Shown here: positions 7,858-16,371 of the stretch, piece after piece | How positions within the stretch are numbered: position 1 is the stretch's first letter | Layout: every line of letters starts with the position of its first letter | NCBI RefSeq assembly: GCF_900167055.1 | Contig: NZ_FUXP01000016.1 | Span: 1-63,101, forward strand | Length of the DNA stretch: 63,101 nt | Direction of reading: 5' to 3' | From: Lysobacter spongiicola DSM 21749 | Lineage (GTDB): Bacteria; Pseudomonadota; Gammaproteobacteria; Xanthomonadales; Xanthomonadaceae | The notes under the pieces: generated by a model | Told to the model about the DNA's origin: nothing | Databases searched by the model: none | Seen by the model: only the letters and a program-made list of their open reading frames with translations | Position numbers and translations under genes: made by a program

Positions 7858-8958
7858 TCAGCCGCGATGCTCCAGCGCAAGGTACTCGGCCGATTGCATC
7901 TCGATCAGGCGCGAGGTGGTGCGCTCGAACGCACCGGCGAGCCTGCCGCCGGCGTAGAGCTCCTGCGGTGGTGCCGCGGCGCTGCAGACCAGGTTGACGT
8001 GGCGGTCGTACAACTCGTCGACCAGGTGCACGAAGCGCCGCGCGGGGTCGTTGTTCTGCCCGTCGAACAGCGGAATGCCGCCCACCAGCACCGTGTGGTA
8101 CTCGGTGGCGATCTCGATGTAGTCGCTGGTCGCGCGCGGCCCCTCACACAGGGCGGCGAAGTCGAACCACGCGTGTCCCTCGGCCAGGCAGCGGGCGGGG
8201 ATCTCGCGGCCGTCGATCACCAGCGGTCCGGCCTCGCGCGGTGACCCGGTGGTCAACTCGTTCCAGCGCTGGCGCAGCCAGTCGTCGGAGCCGGCATCCA
8301 GCGGGGCGCGGTAGACCGGCGAACGGGTCAGCGCCCGCAGCCGGTAATCGTGGTCGCTGTCGAGGTGCAGCACCTGGCAGTGCTGCTCGATCAGGGCGAT
8401 CGCCGGAAGGAAACGTTCGCGCTGCAGCCCATCCTTGAACAGCTCCTTCGGCGGGATGTTCGAGCTGGTCACCAGGGCGACGCCTTCGGCGAACATGCGC
8501 TCCAGCAGGCGACCCAGCAGCATCGCATCGCCGATGTCGTTGACGAAGAACTCGTCCAGCACCAGCACCCGCAGGTTCCTGCGCCATTGCCGGGCGATGC
8601 TGGCCAATGGATCGCTTTCGCCGGCGTGCAGCCGCAGCTGTGCATGCACCTCGCGCATGAACCGGTGGAAATGGGTGCGGCGCTTCTCCTCGAACGGCAG
8701 GCCGTCGAAGAACAGGTCGATCAGGTAGGTCTTGCCGCGGCCGACGCCGCCCCACACGTAGAGGCCCTGGGGCGGCTCGGGCACCCGCCCGCGCAGCCTG
8801 TCGAGCAGGCCCTGGCGCGGGGGGTGGAGCAGGGCCTGGTGCAACCGGTCGAGTGCCTGCAGGGTCTCCTGCTGGGCCGGGTCCCGGGTGATGTCGCCGC
8901 GCGAGACCGCGGCAGCGTAGCGCTCGCCGGGTGGCGGCGCGGAGGTGGGTTCAGTCAT
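7858..8958 (-). CDS. zapE: Cell division protein ZapE (AFG1-like ATPase)
   Basis: A 366-residue AFG1/ZapE-type P-loop ATPase. Walker A GGVGRGKT lies at residues 70-77, Walker B VLVLDEFFV about 75 residues further on, followed by the sensor block VALVTSSNIPPKELF. In E. coli ZapE binds FtsZ and affects Z-ring stability under stress; the mitochondrial relative AFG1 helps degrade unassembled respiratory proteins. Its start codon overlaps the last 8 bases of the upstream hydrolase gene, so the two are translationally coupled. Family assignment is strong; the cell division role is taken from E. coli. Confidence 0.93.
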   Translation of the reverse strand: MTEPTSAPPPGERYAAAVSRGDITRDPAQQETLQALDRLHQALLHPPRQGLLDRLRGRVPEPPQGLYVWGGVGRGKTYLIDLFFDGLPFEEKRRTHFHRFMREVHAQLRLHAGESDPLASIARQWRRNLRVLVLDEFFVNDIGDAMLLGRLLERMFAEGVALVTSSNIPPKELFKDGLQRERFLPAIALIEQHCQVLHLDSDHDYRLRALTRSPVYRAPLDAGSDDWLRQRWNELTTGSPREAGPLVIDGREIPARCLAEGHAWFDFAALCEGPRATSDYIEIATEYHTVLVGGIPLFDGQNNDPARRFVHLVDELYDRHVNLVCSAAAPPQELYAGGRLAGAFERTTSRLIEMQSAEYLALEHRG

Positions 8959-9655
8959 CGGGGGTGGTGGTCGCGGCCGGCAGGTGCGGGCGGATGCCGT
9001 TCTTCACCGCGCCCCTCAGGTCCATCAGCTTGCGGTGGAAGAAGTGGCTGGTATCGGGAATGCGCACCAGCTCCGGCGGGTGCGCCAGGCCATCGACCCA
9101 CGCGTACACGGCTTCCGGGTCGACCACTTCGTCGGCGTCACCCTGGATGACCAGCCAGCGGCCGCTGAACGGTGTGATCCGGTCGAATCCGTAGCCACGC
9201 GAAACCGGTGGGGCAATCAGCACCAGCATGCCGGGGGAAAGCTCCTCGGCCACCGAGTAGGCGACGTACGAGCCGAAGCTGAAGCCGGCGAGCCAGAGCT
9301 CGGCTTCGGGCCGTTGCTCGCGGACCCAGGCCACCACCGCGCGGAGGTCGTCGGCTTCGCCGGCGCCGTCCTCGAAGCTGCCTTCGGAGGACCCGACACC
9401 GCGGAAGTTGAAGCGCACCGTCGCCGCGCCGCTCTGGTGCATCGCGCGGGCGGTCATGGTGACGACCTTGTTGTGCATCGTGCCGCCCTCGGTGGGCAGC
9501 GGGTGGCATACCACCACGACCAGGGGCCGCGGCGGCGTGCCGGGTTCGGGTCCTTCCACGATCGCCTCGATGGTGCCGGCCGGGCCGCTGAGCGTCACCG
9601 GTACCGATTTGCCCTCGAGGAAATCGCCATCCTTTGGAAAAGTCGGTTCAGTCAT
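8951..9655 (-). CDS. Alpha/beta hydrolase, dienelactone hydrolase-like (COG2945)
   Basis: A 234-residue cytosolic alpha/beta hydrolase. The nucleophile elbow is GFSFGS with Ser126; the oxyanion region is HPLPTEGGTMHNK, the acid lies in GDADEVVD and the base in TSHFFH. This layout is typical of the COG2945 group of small esterase-like proteins with unknown substrates. The start chosen is MTEPTFPKDG at 9655; two in-frame ATGs upstream (9664 and 9694) are possible and none has a good ribosome site. It is followed by zapE with an 8-base overlap, a pairing that suggests a functional link in membrane or protein quality control, but this is inference. Confidence 0.85.
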   Translation of the reverse strand: MTEPTFPKDGDFLEGKSVPVTLSGPAGTIEAIVEGPEPGTPPRPLVVVVCHPLPTEGGTMHNKVVTMTARAMHQSGAATVRFNFRGVGSSEGSFEDGAGEADDLRAVVAWVREQRPEAELWLAGFSFGSYVAYSVAEELSPGMLVLIAPPVSRGYGFDRITPFSGRWLVIQGDADEVVDPEAVYAWVDGLAHPPELVRIPDTSHFFHRKLMDLRGAVKNGIRPHLPAATTTPDD

Positions 9656-9712
9656 GCGCGCCATGATACGGCGCCCGCATTCGGGGGCGGTCAAGACGGG
9701 GGAAGCGGATAC

Positions 9713-9737
9713 GAAAACGCCGCCCGTGGGGCGGCGT
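9713..9737 (-). terminator. Intrinsic terminator of the cytochrome c5 gene
   Basis: Reverse strand: 9-bp stem ACGCCGCCC/GGGCGGCGT with a 3-base loop, the last T of the stem leading into TTTCG. It begins 24 bases past the stop at 9761. Confidence 0.75.
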
Positions 9738-9760
9738 CGTCGGTGCAGGGTCGGACGGGA

Positions 9761-10276
9761 CTACTGCAAGTTGGCCAGCATCCAGTCCACCGTCGCCACC
9801 ACCTGCTCGTCGGTGAGGGCGGGGTTGCCACCCTTCGGCGGCATCACGCCGGCCGGGCCGACATAGCCTTCGATCGCATGCTGGTACAGCACGTCATTGC
9901 CCTGCGGGATGCGGCTGGCCCAGTCGGCCGCGGCCATCGTCGGCGCACCGCCCGCACCCGAGGTGTGGCAGCCGGTGCACAGGTTGTTGAAGATGACCGA
10001 GCCATCCATGGTGCCGCCATAGGCGACGTTGGCGGTCGCGGCAGCGGCGGCGGCGGCGCTGGCGGCAGCCTGCGCGGCGGCACCGGTGCTGCCGGCGTAG
10101 ACCGCTCCGACCGGCGCGATGCGCGCCTCGGTGCGGCGGGCCACGCCATCGGGGACCTCCTGCGGCTGCGCACGGTGCACCAGGTACGACCCGATGATCA
10201 GGCCGAAGGTGATCAGGATCAGGAACCCGATCACCATGGAGAATTTCTTCAGGAACTCGAGGTCGTAATTGCGCAC
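9761..10276 (-). CDS. Membrane-anchored cytochrome c5 family protein
   Basis: A 171-residue c-type cytochrome held in the inner membrane by one N-terminal helix (residues 13-33, SMVIGFLILITFGLIIGSYL) with the haem domain in the periplasm. An Ala-rich linker (about 60-85) separates anchor and haem domain. Haem is bound covalently at CTGCH (100-104); Met145 in GVMPPKGG is the likely axial ligand. It probably carries electrons to terminal oxidases. The GTG start at 10276 is chosen because MRNYDLEFLKKF is the usual beginning in this group and AGGGTGG lies a few bases upstream; the longer open frame runs into tRNA sequence. tRNA-Arg lies upstream on the same strand. Confidence 0.9.
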   Translation of the reverse strand: MRNYDLEFLKKFSMVIGFLILITFGLIIGSYLVHRAQPQEVPDGVARRTEARIAPVGAVYAGSTGAAAQAAASAAAAAAATANVAYGGTMDGSVIFNNLCTGCHTSGAGGAPTMAAADWASRIPQGNDVLYQHAIEGYVGPAGVMPPKGGNPALTDEQVVATVDWMLANLQ

Positions 10277-10389
10277 GATCCACCCTATTGCGCGCGCCGG
10301 GCGGGCCACGCGTATCGATTCGACGGAAGGCCGCACCAAGCGGCCGCGCGCCAGTATATCGCCGCCCATGGTGCCTTGGCACATGGGGT

Positions 10390-10466
10390 TGGCGCGCCTG
10401 GAGGGATTCGAACCCCCGACCAATGGCTTCGGAAGCCACTACTCTATCCGGCTGAGCTACAGGCGC
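10390..10466 (-). tRNA. tRNA-Arg (anticodon CCG)
   Basis: 77 bases with encoded CCA. Acceptor GCGCCTG pairs with CAGGCGC, D stem GCTC/GAGT with A20 in the loop, anticodon arm GTGGC-TTCCGAA-GCCAT giving CCG, and T arm GGGGG-TTCGAAT-CCCTC. Discriminator base is G. A20 and G73 agree with arginine identity. It reads codon CGG. Confidence 0.97.
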
Positions 10467-10601
10467 CTGGCGATCACGCGGTGCCCTGGTGCTGCGGGGC
10501 CTCGCGGGGCTGGCATTCTAGCGGCAAAACCGGCTCCGCGTGCAGGGGGCTTGCGACGTGGCCGGCGCGACCGGCCGCGACGTCGCGCATAATCGCGGCC
10601 A

Positions 10602-11516
10602 ATGAGCTACGAGCGTTTCGATACCGGTCCGTTACCGGGCTGGCGGCAGCGACTGTCGCTGTACTGGAAGCTGATGCGTGCCGATCGGCCGATCGGATGG
10701 CTGTTGCTGTTGTGGCCCACCTGGTGGGCGCTGTGGCTCGCCGCCGGCGGCATCCCGCCGCTGTGGACGCTGTTCGTGTTCACCGCGGGGGTCTGGTTGA
10801 CCCGCGCGGCGGGCTGCGTGATCAACGACTACGCCGACCGCTGGCTGGACCCCCATGTCGAGCGCACGCGCGACCGGCCGCTGGCCACCGGCGCGGTACG
10901 GGGCCGCGAGGCGCTGGCGCTGTTCGCGGGCCTGATGCTGGTGGCGTTCGCGCTGGTGCTGACCATGAACCGCCTGACCATCTTGCTCAGCGCGGTCGGG
11001 GTGTTCCTCGCGGCGAGCTATCCCTACCTCAAGCGCCACACCTACCTGCCGCAGGTGTACCTGGGCATGGCGTTTGGCTGGGGCATCCCGATGGCGTTCG
11101 CGGCCGTGCAGGGCGAAGTGCCGCCGCTGGCGTGGCTGCTCTACTGCGCCAACATCCTCTGGTCGACCGCCTACGACACCTGGTACGCGATGGTGGACCG
11201 CGACGACGACATCCGCATGGGCAGCAAGTCCACCGCGATCCTGTTCGGCGACCTGGACCTGGTCATCCAGGGCTTGCTCTACGCGCTGTTTTTTACTGCG
11301 CTGGTGCTGGTGGGCCGGCAGGCGGAACTGGGCCCCTGGTACTGGGGGGGCTGGAGCGTGGCGGTGGTGCTGGTGGGCTGGCAGTTCCACATCTCCCGCC
11401 ATCGGGAGCGCGGGCCGTTGTTTCGTGCGTTCCTGCACAACCATTGGGTGGGGATGGTGGTGTTTCTCGGCATCGCCGCCCATTACCTGGCGACGGGCGG
11501 GGCCCCGACGGGCTGA
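10602..11516 (+). CDS. ubiA: 4-hydroxybenzoate octaprenyltransferase UbiA
   Basis: A 304-residue polytopic inner-membrane prenyltransferase that attaches the polyprenyl tail to 4-hydroxybenzoate, the first membrane step of ubiquinone synthesis. The two Asp-rich metal-diphosphate motifs are visible: NDYADRWLD (75-83), followed by ERTRDRPLA, and [12 protein letters not shown] in the second half. The start [15 protein letters not shown] also matches UbiA. Length is as expected (about 290-300). It is convergent with comF, with only 6 bases between the stops. No ubiC or other ubi gene is adjacent. Confidence 0.96.
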   Translation: MSYERFDTGPLPGWRQRLSLYWKLMRADRPIGWLLLLWPTWWALWLAAGGIPPLWTLFVFTAGVWLTRAAGCVINDYADRWLDPHVERTRDRPLATGAVRGREALALFAGLMLVAFALVLTMNRLTILLSAVGVFLAASYPYLKRHTYLPQVYLGMAFGWGIPMAFAAVQGEVPPLAWLLYCANILWSTAYDTWYAMVDRDDDIRMGSKSTAILFGDLDLVIQGLLYALFFTALVLVGRQAELGPWYWGGWSVAVVLVGWQFHISRHRERGPLFRAFLHNHWVGMVVFLGIAAHYLATGGAPTG

Positions 11517-11522
11517 GCGGCG

Positions 11523-12290
11523 TCAAGGCACCCTGGCGCAGACCCACGCGTCGACGCGGCGGGTGCCCGCAGCCAGCAAGGCCTCGGCGGCGGCATGCAG
11601 GGTCGTCCCGGTGGTCATCACATCATCCACCAGTACGACGTGTGGCGGTGGCGCAGCGGTGACGGAAAATGCGTCGCGCAGGTTGTCGCGGCGTTCGTCC
11701 GCGTCGAGACTGGACTGTGCGCTGGTGTGGCGCGTGCGCTGCAGCAACCGGGCCGACAAGGGAATGCCCAACCCGCGGGCCAGCGGCCGGGCTAGTTCCA
11801 GGCCCTGGTCGTAGCCTCGGCTCCGCAGGCGTCGCCGATGCAGGGGCACGGGAACCAGCACTGCCGATTGCCAGCCGGCCCGTCGCGTGGGCGGCAGGCG
11901 GGTCGCCATCAGCCCGCTCAACAACCGCCCGGCCGCGAGGTCCTGGTGGAACTTGAAGCGCGGCAGCAACCGGTCGAGCGGAGGGGCATACAGGAACGGC
12001 GCATGCACCAGGTCGATGGGAGGCGGGGCGGTCGTGCATGCATCGCAACCGTCCGGCAGGAATCCCGGATCGGCTCCGGCCGCGCCCGGCGTCGGCACCG
12101 CCAGCGGAATCGCGCACCGCCGGCAGGGCGCCTCGTTGTCCGGCAGCGTGATCCTGCAGCGATGGCACAGCTCCCAGCCGTCCTCGCCGGGCTCGCTGCA
12201 CACCAGGCAGCGCGCGGCCCATAGCAGCCGGGCAAGGCGACCGGCCCCGTAAACCTGCCGCAGGTCGGCGTGGTTGACAGTGGATGGCAT
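11523..12290 (-). CDS. comF: ComF family protein (phosphoribosyltransferase-like, competence)
   Basis: A 255-residue cytosolic protein. The N-terminus carries Cys pairs at 28/31, 42/45 and 56/59 (the double zinc-ribbon of ComF), and the C-terminus has the phosphoribosyltransferase signature VVLVDDVMTTGTTL. ComF is needed for uptake of DNA in naturally competent bacteria, probably with ComFA/PriA; the family is also called GntX or amidophosphoribosyltransferase-like. The start MPSTVNHADLRQ is the usual one in this lineage; a longer open frame runs through the bioB promoter region. It faces bioB with 49 bases between start codons, and its first codons overlap the predicted biotin operator. Confidence 0.9.
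   Translation of the reverse strand: MPSTVNHADLRQVYGAGRLARLLWAARCLVCSEPGEDGWELCHRCRITLPDNEAPCRRCAIPLAVPTPGAAGADPGFLPDGCDACTTAPPPIDLVHAPFLYAPPLDRLLPRFKFHQDLAAGRLLSGLMATRLPPTRRAGWQSAVLVPVPLHRRRLRSRGYDQGLELARPLARGLGIPLSARLLQRTRHTSAQSSLDADERRDNLRDAFSVTAAPPPHVVLVDDVMTTGTTLHAAAEALLAAGTRRVDAWVCARVP
12249..12279. promoter_or_regulatory. Biotin operator (BirA-binding site)
   Basis: GTAAACC (12249-12255) and GGTTGACA (12272-12279) are separated by 16 bases. Each outer nine-base arm matches the E. coli bio operator arms TTGTAAACC/GGTTTACAA at 7 of 9 positions. The right arm overlaps the predicted -35 of bioB. It lies in the first codons of comF. Confidence 0.7.
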
Positions 12291-12302
12291 GCTTTCCAGA
12301 CT
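12274..12302 (+). promoter_or_regulatory. Predicted sigma70 promoter of bioBFHC
   Basis: TTGACA (12274-12279), a 17-base spacer, then CAGACT (12297-12302), a weak -10 that keeps the key A and T. Transcription would begin near 12309, about 30 bases before bioB. The -35 lies in the right arm of the BirA site, so holo-BirA binding would block it. Confidence 0.5.
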
Positions 12303-12339
12303 GCCGTGCTCGACCCGTTGACTCCGTCGGACCATCGCC

Positions 12340-13410
12340 ATGCCTGCCGTCAGTGAAACCCCCGTTCGCCACGATTGGTCCCGCGGCGAGGTCCGCGCGC
12401 TGTTCGACCTGCCGTTCCCCGAGCTGCTGCACCGCGCCGCGAGCGTGCACCGCGGGCACTTCGACCCCAGCGAGGTGCAGGTCAGCACGCTGCTGTCGGT
12501 GAAGACCGGCGGCTGCCCCGAGGATTGCGCCTACTGCCCACAGGCCCAGCGCTACCAGACCGGCGTCGACGCGCAGAAGCTGATGAGCACCGAGGCGGTG
12601 CTGGACAAGGCCCGGCAGGCCAAGGCCGCCGGCGCCTCGCGGTTCTGCATGGGCGCCGCATGGCGCTCGCCGAAGGACCGCGACATCCCGAAGGTCGCGG
12701 CGATGATCCGCGAGGTGAAGGCCCTGGGGCTGGAGACCTGCGCCACCCTGGGCATGCTCTCCGACACCCAGGCACGCTCGCTCAAGGATGCGGGGCTGGA
12801 CTACTACAACCACAACCTCGACACCGCGCCGGATTTCTACAACGAGATCATCCACACCCGCGACTACCAGGATCGGCTGGATACGCTGGAACACGTGCGC
12901 GACGCCGGCATGAAGACCTGCTGCGGCGGCATCGTCGGCATGGGCGAGTCGCGCCAGCAGCGCGCCGGCCTGCTGCAGGCGCTGGCCAACCTGCCCGCGC
13001 ACCCGGATTCGGTGCCGATCAACCGGCTGGTCAAGGTCGCCGGCACGCCGCTGGCCGACAACGAGGAGCTGGCCGAGCTGGATCCCTTCGAGTTCGTGCG
13101 CACGATTGCCGTTGCCCGCCTGCTGATGCCGCGCTCGATGGTGCGGCTGTCGGCCGGCCGCGAGCAGATGAGCGACGAGCTGCAGGCGCTGTGCTTCCTG
13201 GCCGGCGCCAATTCGATCTTCTACGGTGAGAAATTGTTGACGACGGGCAACCCCGACACCGAGCGTGATCTGGCATTGTTCGAGCGACTCGGCCTGCGCC
13301 CGATGCAGGTCGTCGAACACGCCGGACAGGAAGGGGGCACCGTGCACGCCGACATCATCGAGACCGACACCACCGGCACGGACGCCGACCGCCCCGCCTG
13401 CGTGGCCTGA
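12340..13410 (+). CDS. bioB: Biotin synthase BioB
   Basis: A 356-residue radical SAM enzyme that inserts sulfur into dethiobiotin, the last step of biotin synthesis. The radical SAM cluster ligands are Cys59, Cys63 and Cys66 in [12 protein letters not shown]. Further landmarks are [20 protein letters not shown] with a cluster-proximal Asn-His, [11 protein letters not shown], and LSAGREQM with the Arg that helps bind the auxiliary [2Fe-2S] cluster. Length fits E. coli BioB (346). First gene of bioB-bioF-bioH-bioC; the next start codon is 3 bases past its stop. Likely repressed by BirA through the operator just upstream. Confidence 0.98.
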   Translation: MPAVSETPVRHDWSRGEVRALFDLPFPELLHRAASVHRGHFDPSEVQVSTLLSVKTGGCPEDCAYCPQAQRYQTGVDAQKLMSTEAVLDKARQAKAAGASRFCMGAAWRSPKDRDIPKVAAMIREVKALGLETCATLGMLSDTQARSLKDAGLDYYNHNLDTAPDFYNEIIHTRDYQDRLDTLEHVRDAGMKTCCGGIVGMGESRQQRAGLLQALANLPAHPDSVPINRLVKVAGTPLADNEELAELDPFEFVRTIAVARLLMPRSMVRLSAGREQMSDELQALCFLAGANSIFYGEKLLTTGNPDTERDLALFERLGLRPMQVVEHAGQEGGTVHADIIETDTTGTDADRPACVA

Positions 13411-13413
13411 GCC

Positions 13414-14634
13414 GTGGCCCGGCCGGGGTGGCGTGAGCGGGTCGAGGTGGCCCGGCAGGCGCGGGAGGCGGCGTCCCGCCAACGCGTCCGCCGCGTCGCC
13501 AGCCACCGTGATGGCGCCCGCTGCACGGTGGACGGCCGCAGCCTGCTGAACTTCTGCGGCAACGACTACCTCGGGCTTTCGCAGCACTTCGCCGTGGTCA
13601 ACGCCCTGCAGGATGCCGCCTCACGCGAAGGCGCCGGCGGCATCGGTTCGCATCTGGTCTGCGGCCACCATGCCCTGCACGACACGCTCGAGAAGGAGCT
13701 CGCCGACTGGCTGGAGGTGCCGCGCGCGCTGCTGTTCGGCAGTGGGTTCCTGGCCAACCTGGCGGTGGTGCAGGCCCTGCTCGGCGATGACGATGTCTGT
13801 GTCCAGGACCGCCTCAACCACGCCAGCCTGATCGACGCCGCCCGTCTGGCCGGGTGCCACCTGAGGCGCTACCCGCACGCCGATCCCGAGGGCGCCATCC
13901 GCCAGTTGCGCGGCGTGCCCGACGGCGCGGCCATGCTTGCCACCGATGGCGTGTTCAGCATGGACGGCGACGTCGCGCCCCTGCGCGAACTGGCGCTGGT
14001 CGCGCGGGTGCAGCAGGCATTGATGTACGTCGACGATGCACACGGTATCGGCGTACTCGGGCCGGACGGGCGCGGCAGCGTCGCCGCCGCCCGGCTCACC
14101 ATCGAGCAGGTGCCGCTGCGCCTGGCCACCTTCGGCAAGGCCCTGGGCAGCCATGGCGCGGCGGTGGTGGGCGATGAACAGCTGATCGCTCATCTCGCCG
14201 AGACCGCCCGGCCCTATATCTACACCACCGCCATGCCGCCCGCGCAGGCTGCGGCGACCCTGGCCGCGGTGCTGATCGCCCGCAGCGAGCACTGGCGTCG
14301 CGAGAAACTGGTCGACCTCACCACCCGCTTCCGTGACCGCGCGCTGGCCGCCGGCCTGGTGCTGCTGCCATCGGAGACGCCGATCCAGCCGGTGCTGGTC
14401 GGGGACGACGCGCGCGCGCTGTCGATGGCGGCGTCGCTGGAGAAGGCCGGATACTGGGTCACCGCGATCCGCCCGCCGACGGTGCCCGAAGGTCGCGCAC
14501 GCCTGCGCGTTACGCTCTCGGCGCTGCATGCCGAGGCCGATGTCGACGGCCTCGTCGCGGCGCTGGTGAAGGCGCGCGATCGCGCCGAAGCCGAGGCCAG
14601 GGTGGCGGCGATCGACCAGTACACCCCGCGCTGA
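13414..14634 (+). CDS. bioF: 8-amino-7-oxononanoate synthase BioF
   Basis: A 406-residue PLP enzyme that condenses pimeloyl-ACP with alanine. It shows the alpha-oxoamine synthase pattern: [12 protein letters not shown] near residue 45, [25 protein letters not shown] and the PLP lysine Lys242 in [12 protein letters not shown]. The start is GTG 3 bases after the bioB stop, implying coupled translation; the encoded product begins [10 protein letters not shown]. Slightly longer than E. coli BioF (384) because of a C-terminal extension. Part of the biotin operon; a 37-base gap follows before bioH. Confidence 0.97.
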   Translation: MARPGWRERVEVARQAREAASRQRVRRVASHRDGARCTVDGRSLLNFCGNDYLGLSQHFAVVNALQDAASREGAGGIGSHLVCGHHALHDTLEKELADWLEVPRALLFGSGFLANLAVVQALLGDDDVCVQDRLNHASLIDAARLAGCHLRRYPHADPEGAIRQLRGVPDGAAMLATDGVFSMDGDVAPLRELALVARVQQALMYVDDAHGIGVLGPDGRGSVAAARLTIEQVPLRLATFGKALGSHGAAVVGDEQLIAHLAETARPYIYTTAMPPAQAAATLAAVLIARSEHWRREKLVDLTTRFRDRALAAGLVLLPSETPIQPVLVGDDARALSMAASLEKAGYWVTAIRPPTVPEGRARLRVTLSALHAEADVDGLVAALVKARDRAEAEARVAAIDQYTPR

Positions 14635-14671
14635 GCGGACTTCCCCCACGGCAACAACGGTTCGGCAGCAC

Positions 14672-15448
14672 ATGCATATCGAAACGCGCGGACAGGGTCC
14701 GGCGCTGGGTCTCATCCACGGCTGGGCGATGCACGGCGGACTGTTCACCCCGCTGGTCGATCGGCTGGCGGAGCGTTACACCCTGCACGTGGTGGACCTG
14801 CCCGGACACGGACATGCGCGCGGGAGCGAAATGCCGCTGGAGCCGCGGGCACTCGCCGCGGAACTGGTGCGGCGGGTGCCGGGCGCGGCGTGGCTGGGCT
14901 GGTCGCTGGGCGGCCAGGTGGCGCTGCGGGCCGCGCTCGACCACCCCGATGCGGTGCGTGGCCTGGTGATGGTCGCGGCCTCGCCGCGTTTCGTGCGCGG
15001 CGATGACTGGCCGCACGGCGTGAGCAGCACCCTGTTCGGCGACTTCGGCGATGCGCTCAGGCGCGATTTCCGCGGCACGCTGGAGGGCTTCCTGGCGCTG
15101 GAGGCCCTGGGCTCGTCGAGCGCCCAGCATGAACTGCGCAAGCTCAGGGAGCAGGCCTTCGAGCGCGGTGAGCCGGCGCCACGGGCGCTGCACGAAGGCC
15201 TGTCGTTGCTTGACGCACTCGACCTGCGCGACGAGCTGCCCAGCCTGGCCGTGCCCAGCCTGTGGCTGTCCGGCAAGCGCGACCGCCTGGTGCCGGCGGG
15301 CGCGATGCCGGCGGCGGCCGCCATGGCACATGGTGCGCGCAGTGTCGCCATTGCCAATGCAGGGCATGCGCCGTTCCTCGGCGCCGCCGACGAAGTCGCT
15401 GCCGAGATCGACGGCTTCATGCGTTCGCTCCCGGGGAGCGCGTCGTGA
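14672..15448 (+). CDS. bioH: Pimeloyl-ACP methyl ester esterase BioH
   Basis: A 258-residue alpha/beta hydrolase that cleaves the methyl ester of pimeloyl-ACP, ending the elongation phase started by BioC. The nucleophile is Ser78 in GWSLGGQ; LIHGWAMHGGLF is the oxyanion loop; the catalytic Asp lies in SGKRDRLVP and the His in NAGHAPFLG. These match E. coli BioH (256 residues). The start ATG at 14672 precedes a conserved beginning MHIETRGQGPALGLIHG. Its TGA overlaps the GTG of bioC (GTGA), so the two are coupled. Confidence 0.96.
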   Translation: MHIETRGQGPALGLIHGWAMHGGLFTPLVDRLAERYTLHVVDLPGHGHARGSEMPLEPRALAAELVRRVPGAAWLGWSLGGQVALRAALDHPDAVRGLVMVAASPRFVRGDDWPHGVSSTLFGDFGDALRRDFRGTLEGFLALEALGSSSAQHELRKLREQAFERGEPAPRALHEGLSLLDALDLRDELPSLAVPSLWLSGKRDRLVPAGAMPAAAAMAHGARSVAIANAGHAPFLGAADEVAAEIDGFMRSLPGSAS

Positions 15449-16371
15449 AGCCGTTGTTCGACCACCGCCAGGTCAGCCGCGCCTTCTCGCGCGCAGCGGG
15501 TGGTTATGCCTCCGCCGCCGCCCTTCAGCGGGAGGTGTCATCGCGGCTGATGGAGTCTTTGGATTATCTGGACGATCCCGGCCTTGGCCGAGCGCCGCCG
15601 GAGGTGGTGGTGGACCTGGGTGCAGGTCCCGGGCATGGCACGGCGGCACTGCAGAAGCGTTGGCCCAAGGCGCAGGTGTTGGCCGTCGACCTGGCCCTCG
15701 GCATGCTGGCCGAGGCGCGCCGCAACACCGCCGGGCCGCGCTTCAACCCGTTCGCGCGCAAGCCCGGGCTGGTCTGCGCCGATGCGCGCGCCTTGCCGCT
15801 GCGCGACCGCAGCGTCGACGTGCTGTTCTCCAATCTGTGCCTGCAGTGGGTGGAGGACCTGCCGGCGGTGTTCGCCGGCTTCAGGCGCGTGCTCAAGCCC
15901 GAGGGCCTCCTGCTGCTGTCCACTTTCGGTCCGGGTACCCTGTCGGAGCTGCGCGAGGCCTTCGCCGCGGCCGACGAGGCGCCGCACGTCAGCCTGTTCC
16001 CGGCGATCGGCCAGTTCGGCGATGCGCTGATCGAGGCCGGCTTCAAGGACCCGGTGCTGGACCGCGACGAGTTCCGGCTCGGCCACCCCGACCTCGGGCA
16101 CCTGATGCGCGAGCTGCGCACGATCGGCGCAACCAACGCGATGGCCGGCCGCCGCCGCAGCCTCACCGGGCGCGCGCGGTTCGCGCGTGCCGCCGAGGCC
16201 TACGAGGCGATGCGCGGCGGAGACGGGCAGTTGCCCGCGACGTGGGAAGTCATCTACGCCCAGGCATGGGGCCCGCCGCCGGGCGCCCCGATCCGGGTCG
16301 GTGGGGTGGACGAGGTCCAGGTGCCGCTGGACAGCATCAAGGTGCGCAGGCGCGGCCAGCCGCCGGCATGA
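15445..16371 (+). CDS. bioC: Malonyl-ACP O-methyltransferase BioC
   Basis: A 308-residue SAM-dependent methyltransferase that methylates the free carboxyl of malonyl-ACP so that it can enter fatty acid elongation towards pimelate. Motif I is VVDLGAGPGHGTAAL, motif II DVLFSNLCLQWVED, with GPGTLSELREAF typical of BioC. It is longer than E. coli BioC (251) with a C-terminal part VQVPLDSIKVRRR characteristic of xanthomonads. The start is GTG within the bioH stop (15445); upstream sequence in frame is only bioH out of frame. Its own TGA overlaps the ATG of the following transporter (ATGA). Confidence 0.95.
   Translation: MKPLFDHRQVSRAFSRAAGGYASAAALQREVSSRLMESLDYLDDPGLGRAPPEVVVDLGAGPGHGTAALQKRWPKAQVLAVDLALGMLAEARRNTAGPRFNPFARKPGLVCADARALPLRDRSVDVLFSNLCLQWVEDLPAVFAGFRRVLKPEGLLLLSTFGPGTLSELREAFAAADEAPHVSLFPAIGQFGDALIEAGFKDPVLDRDEFRLGHPDLGHLMRELRTIGATNAMAGRRRSLTGRARFARAAEAYEAMRGGDGQLPATWEVIYAQAWGPPPGAPIRVGGVDEVQVPLDSIKVRRRGQPPA

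Noticed and set aside
10390-10466. tRNA with Pro-type anticodon CGG on an Arg body
   Set aside because: Artefact of reading the nearly palindromic anticodon arm on the wrong strand; the true loop is TTCCGAA, anticodon CCG.
8945-11662. A 905-codon open frame on the plus strand
   Set aside because: It runs antisense through zapE, the hydrolase, cytochrome c5 and tRNA-Arg and out of frame through ubiA. Its Arg/Ala/Gly-rich product is a by-product of high GC.
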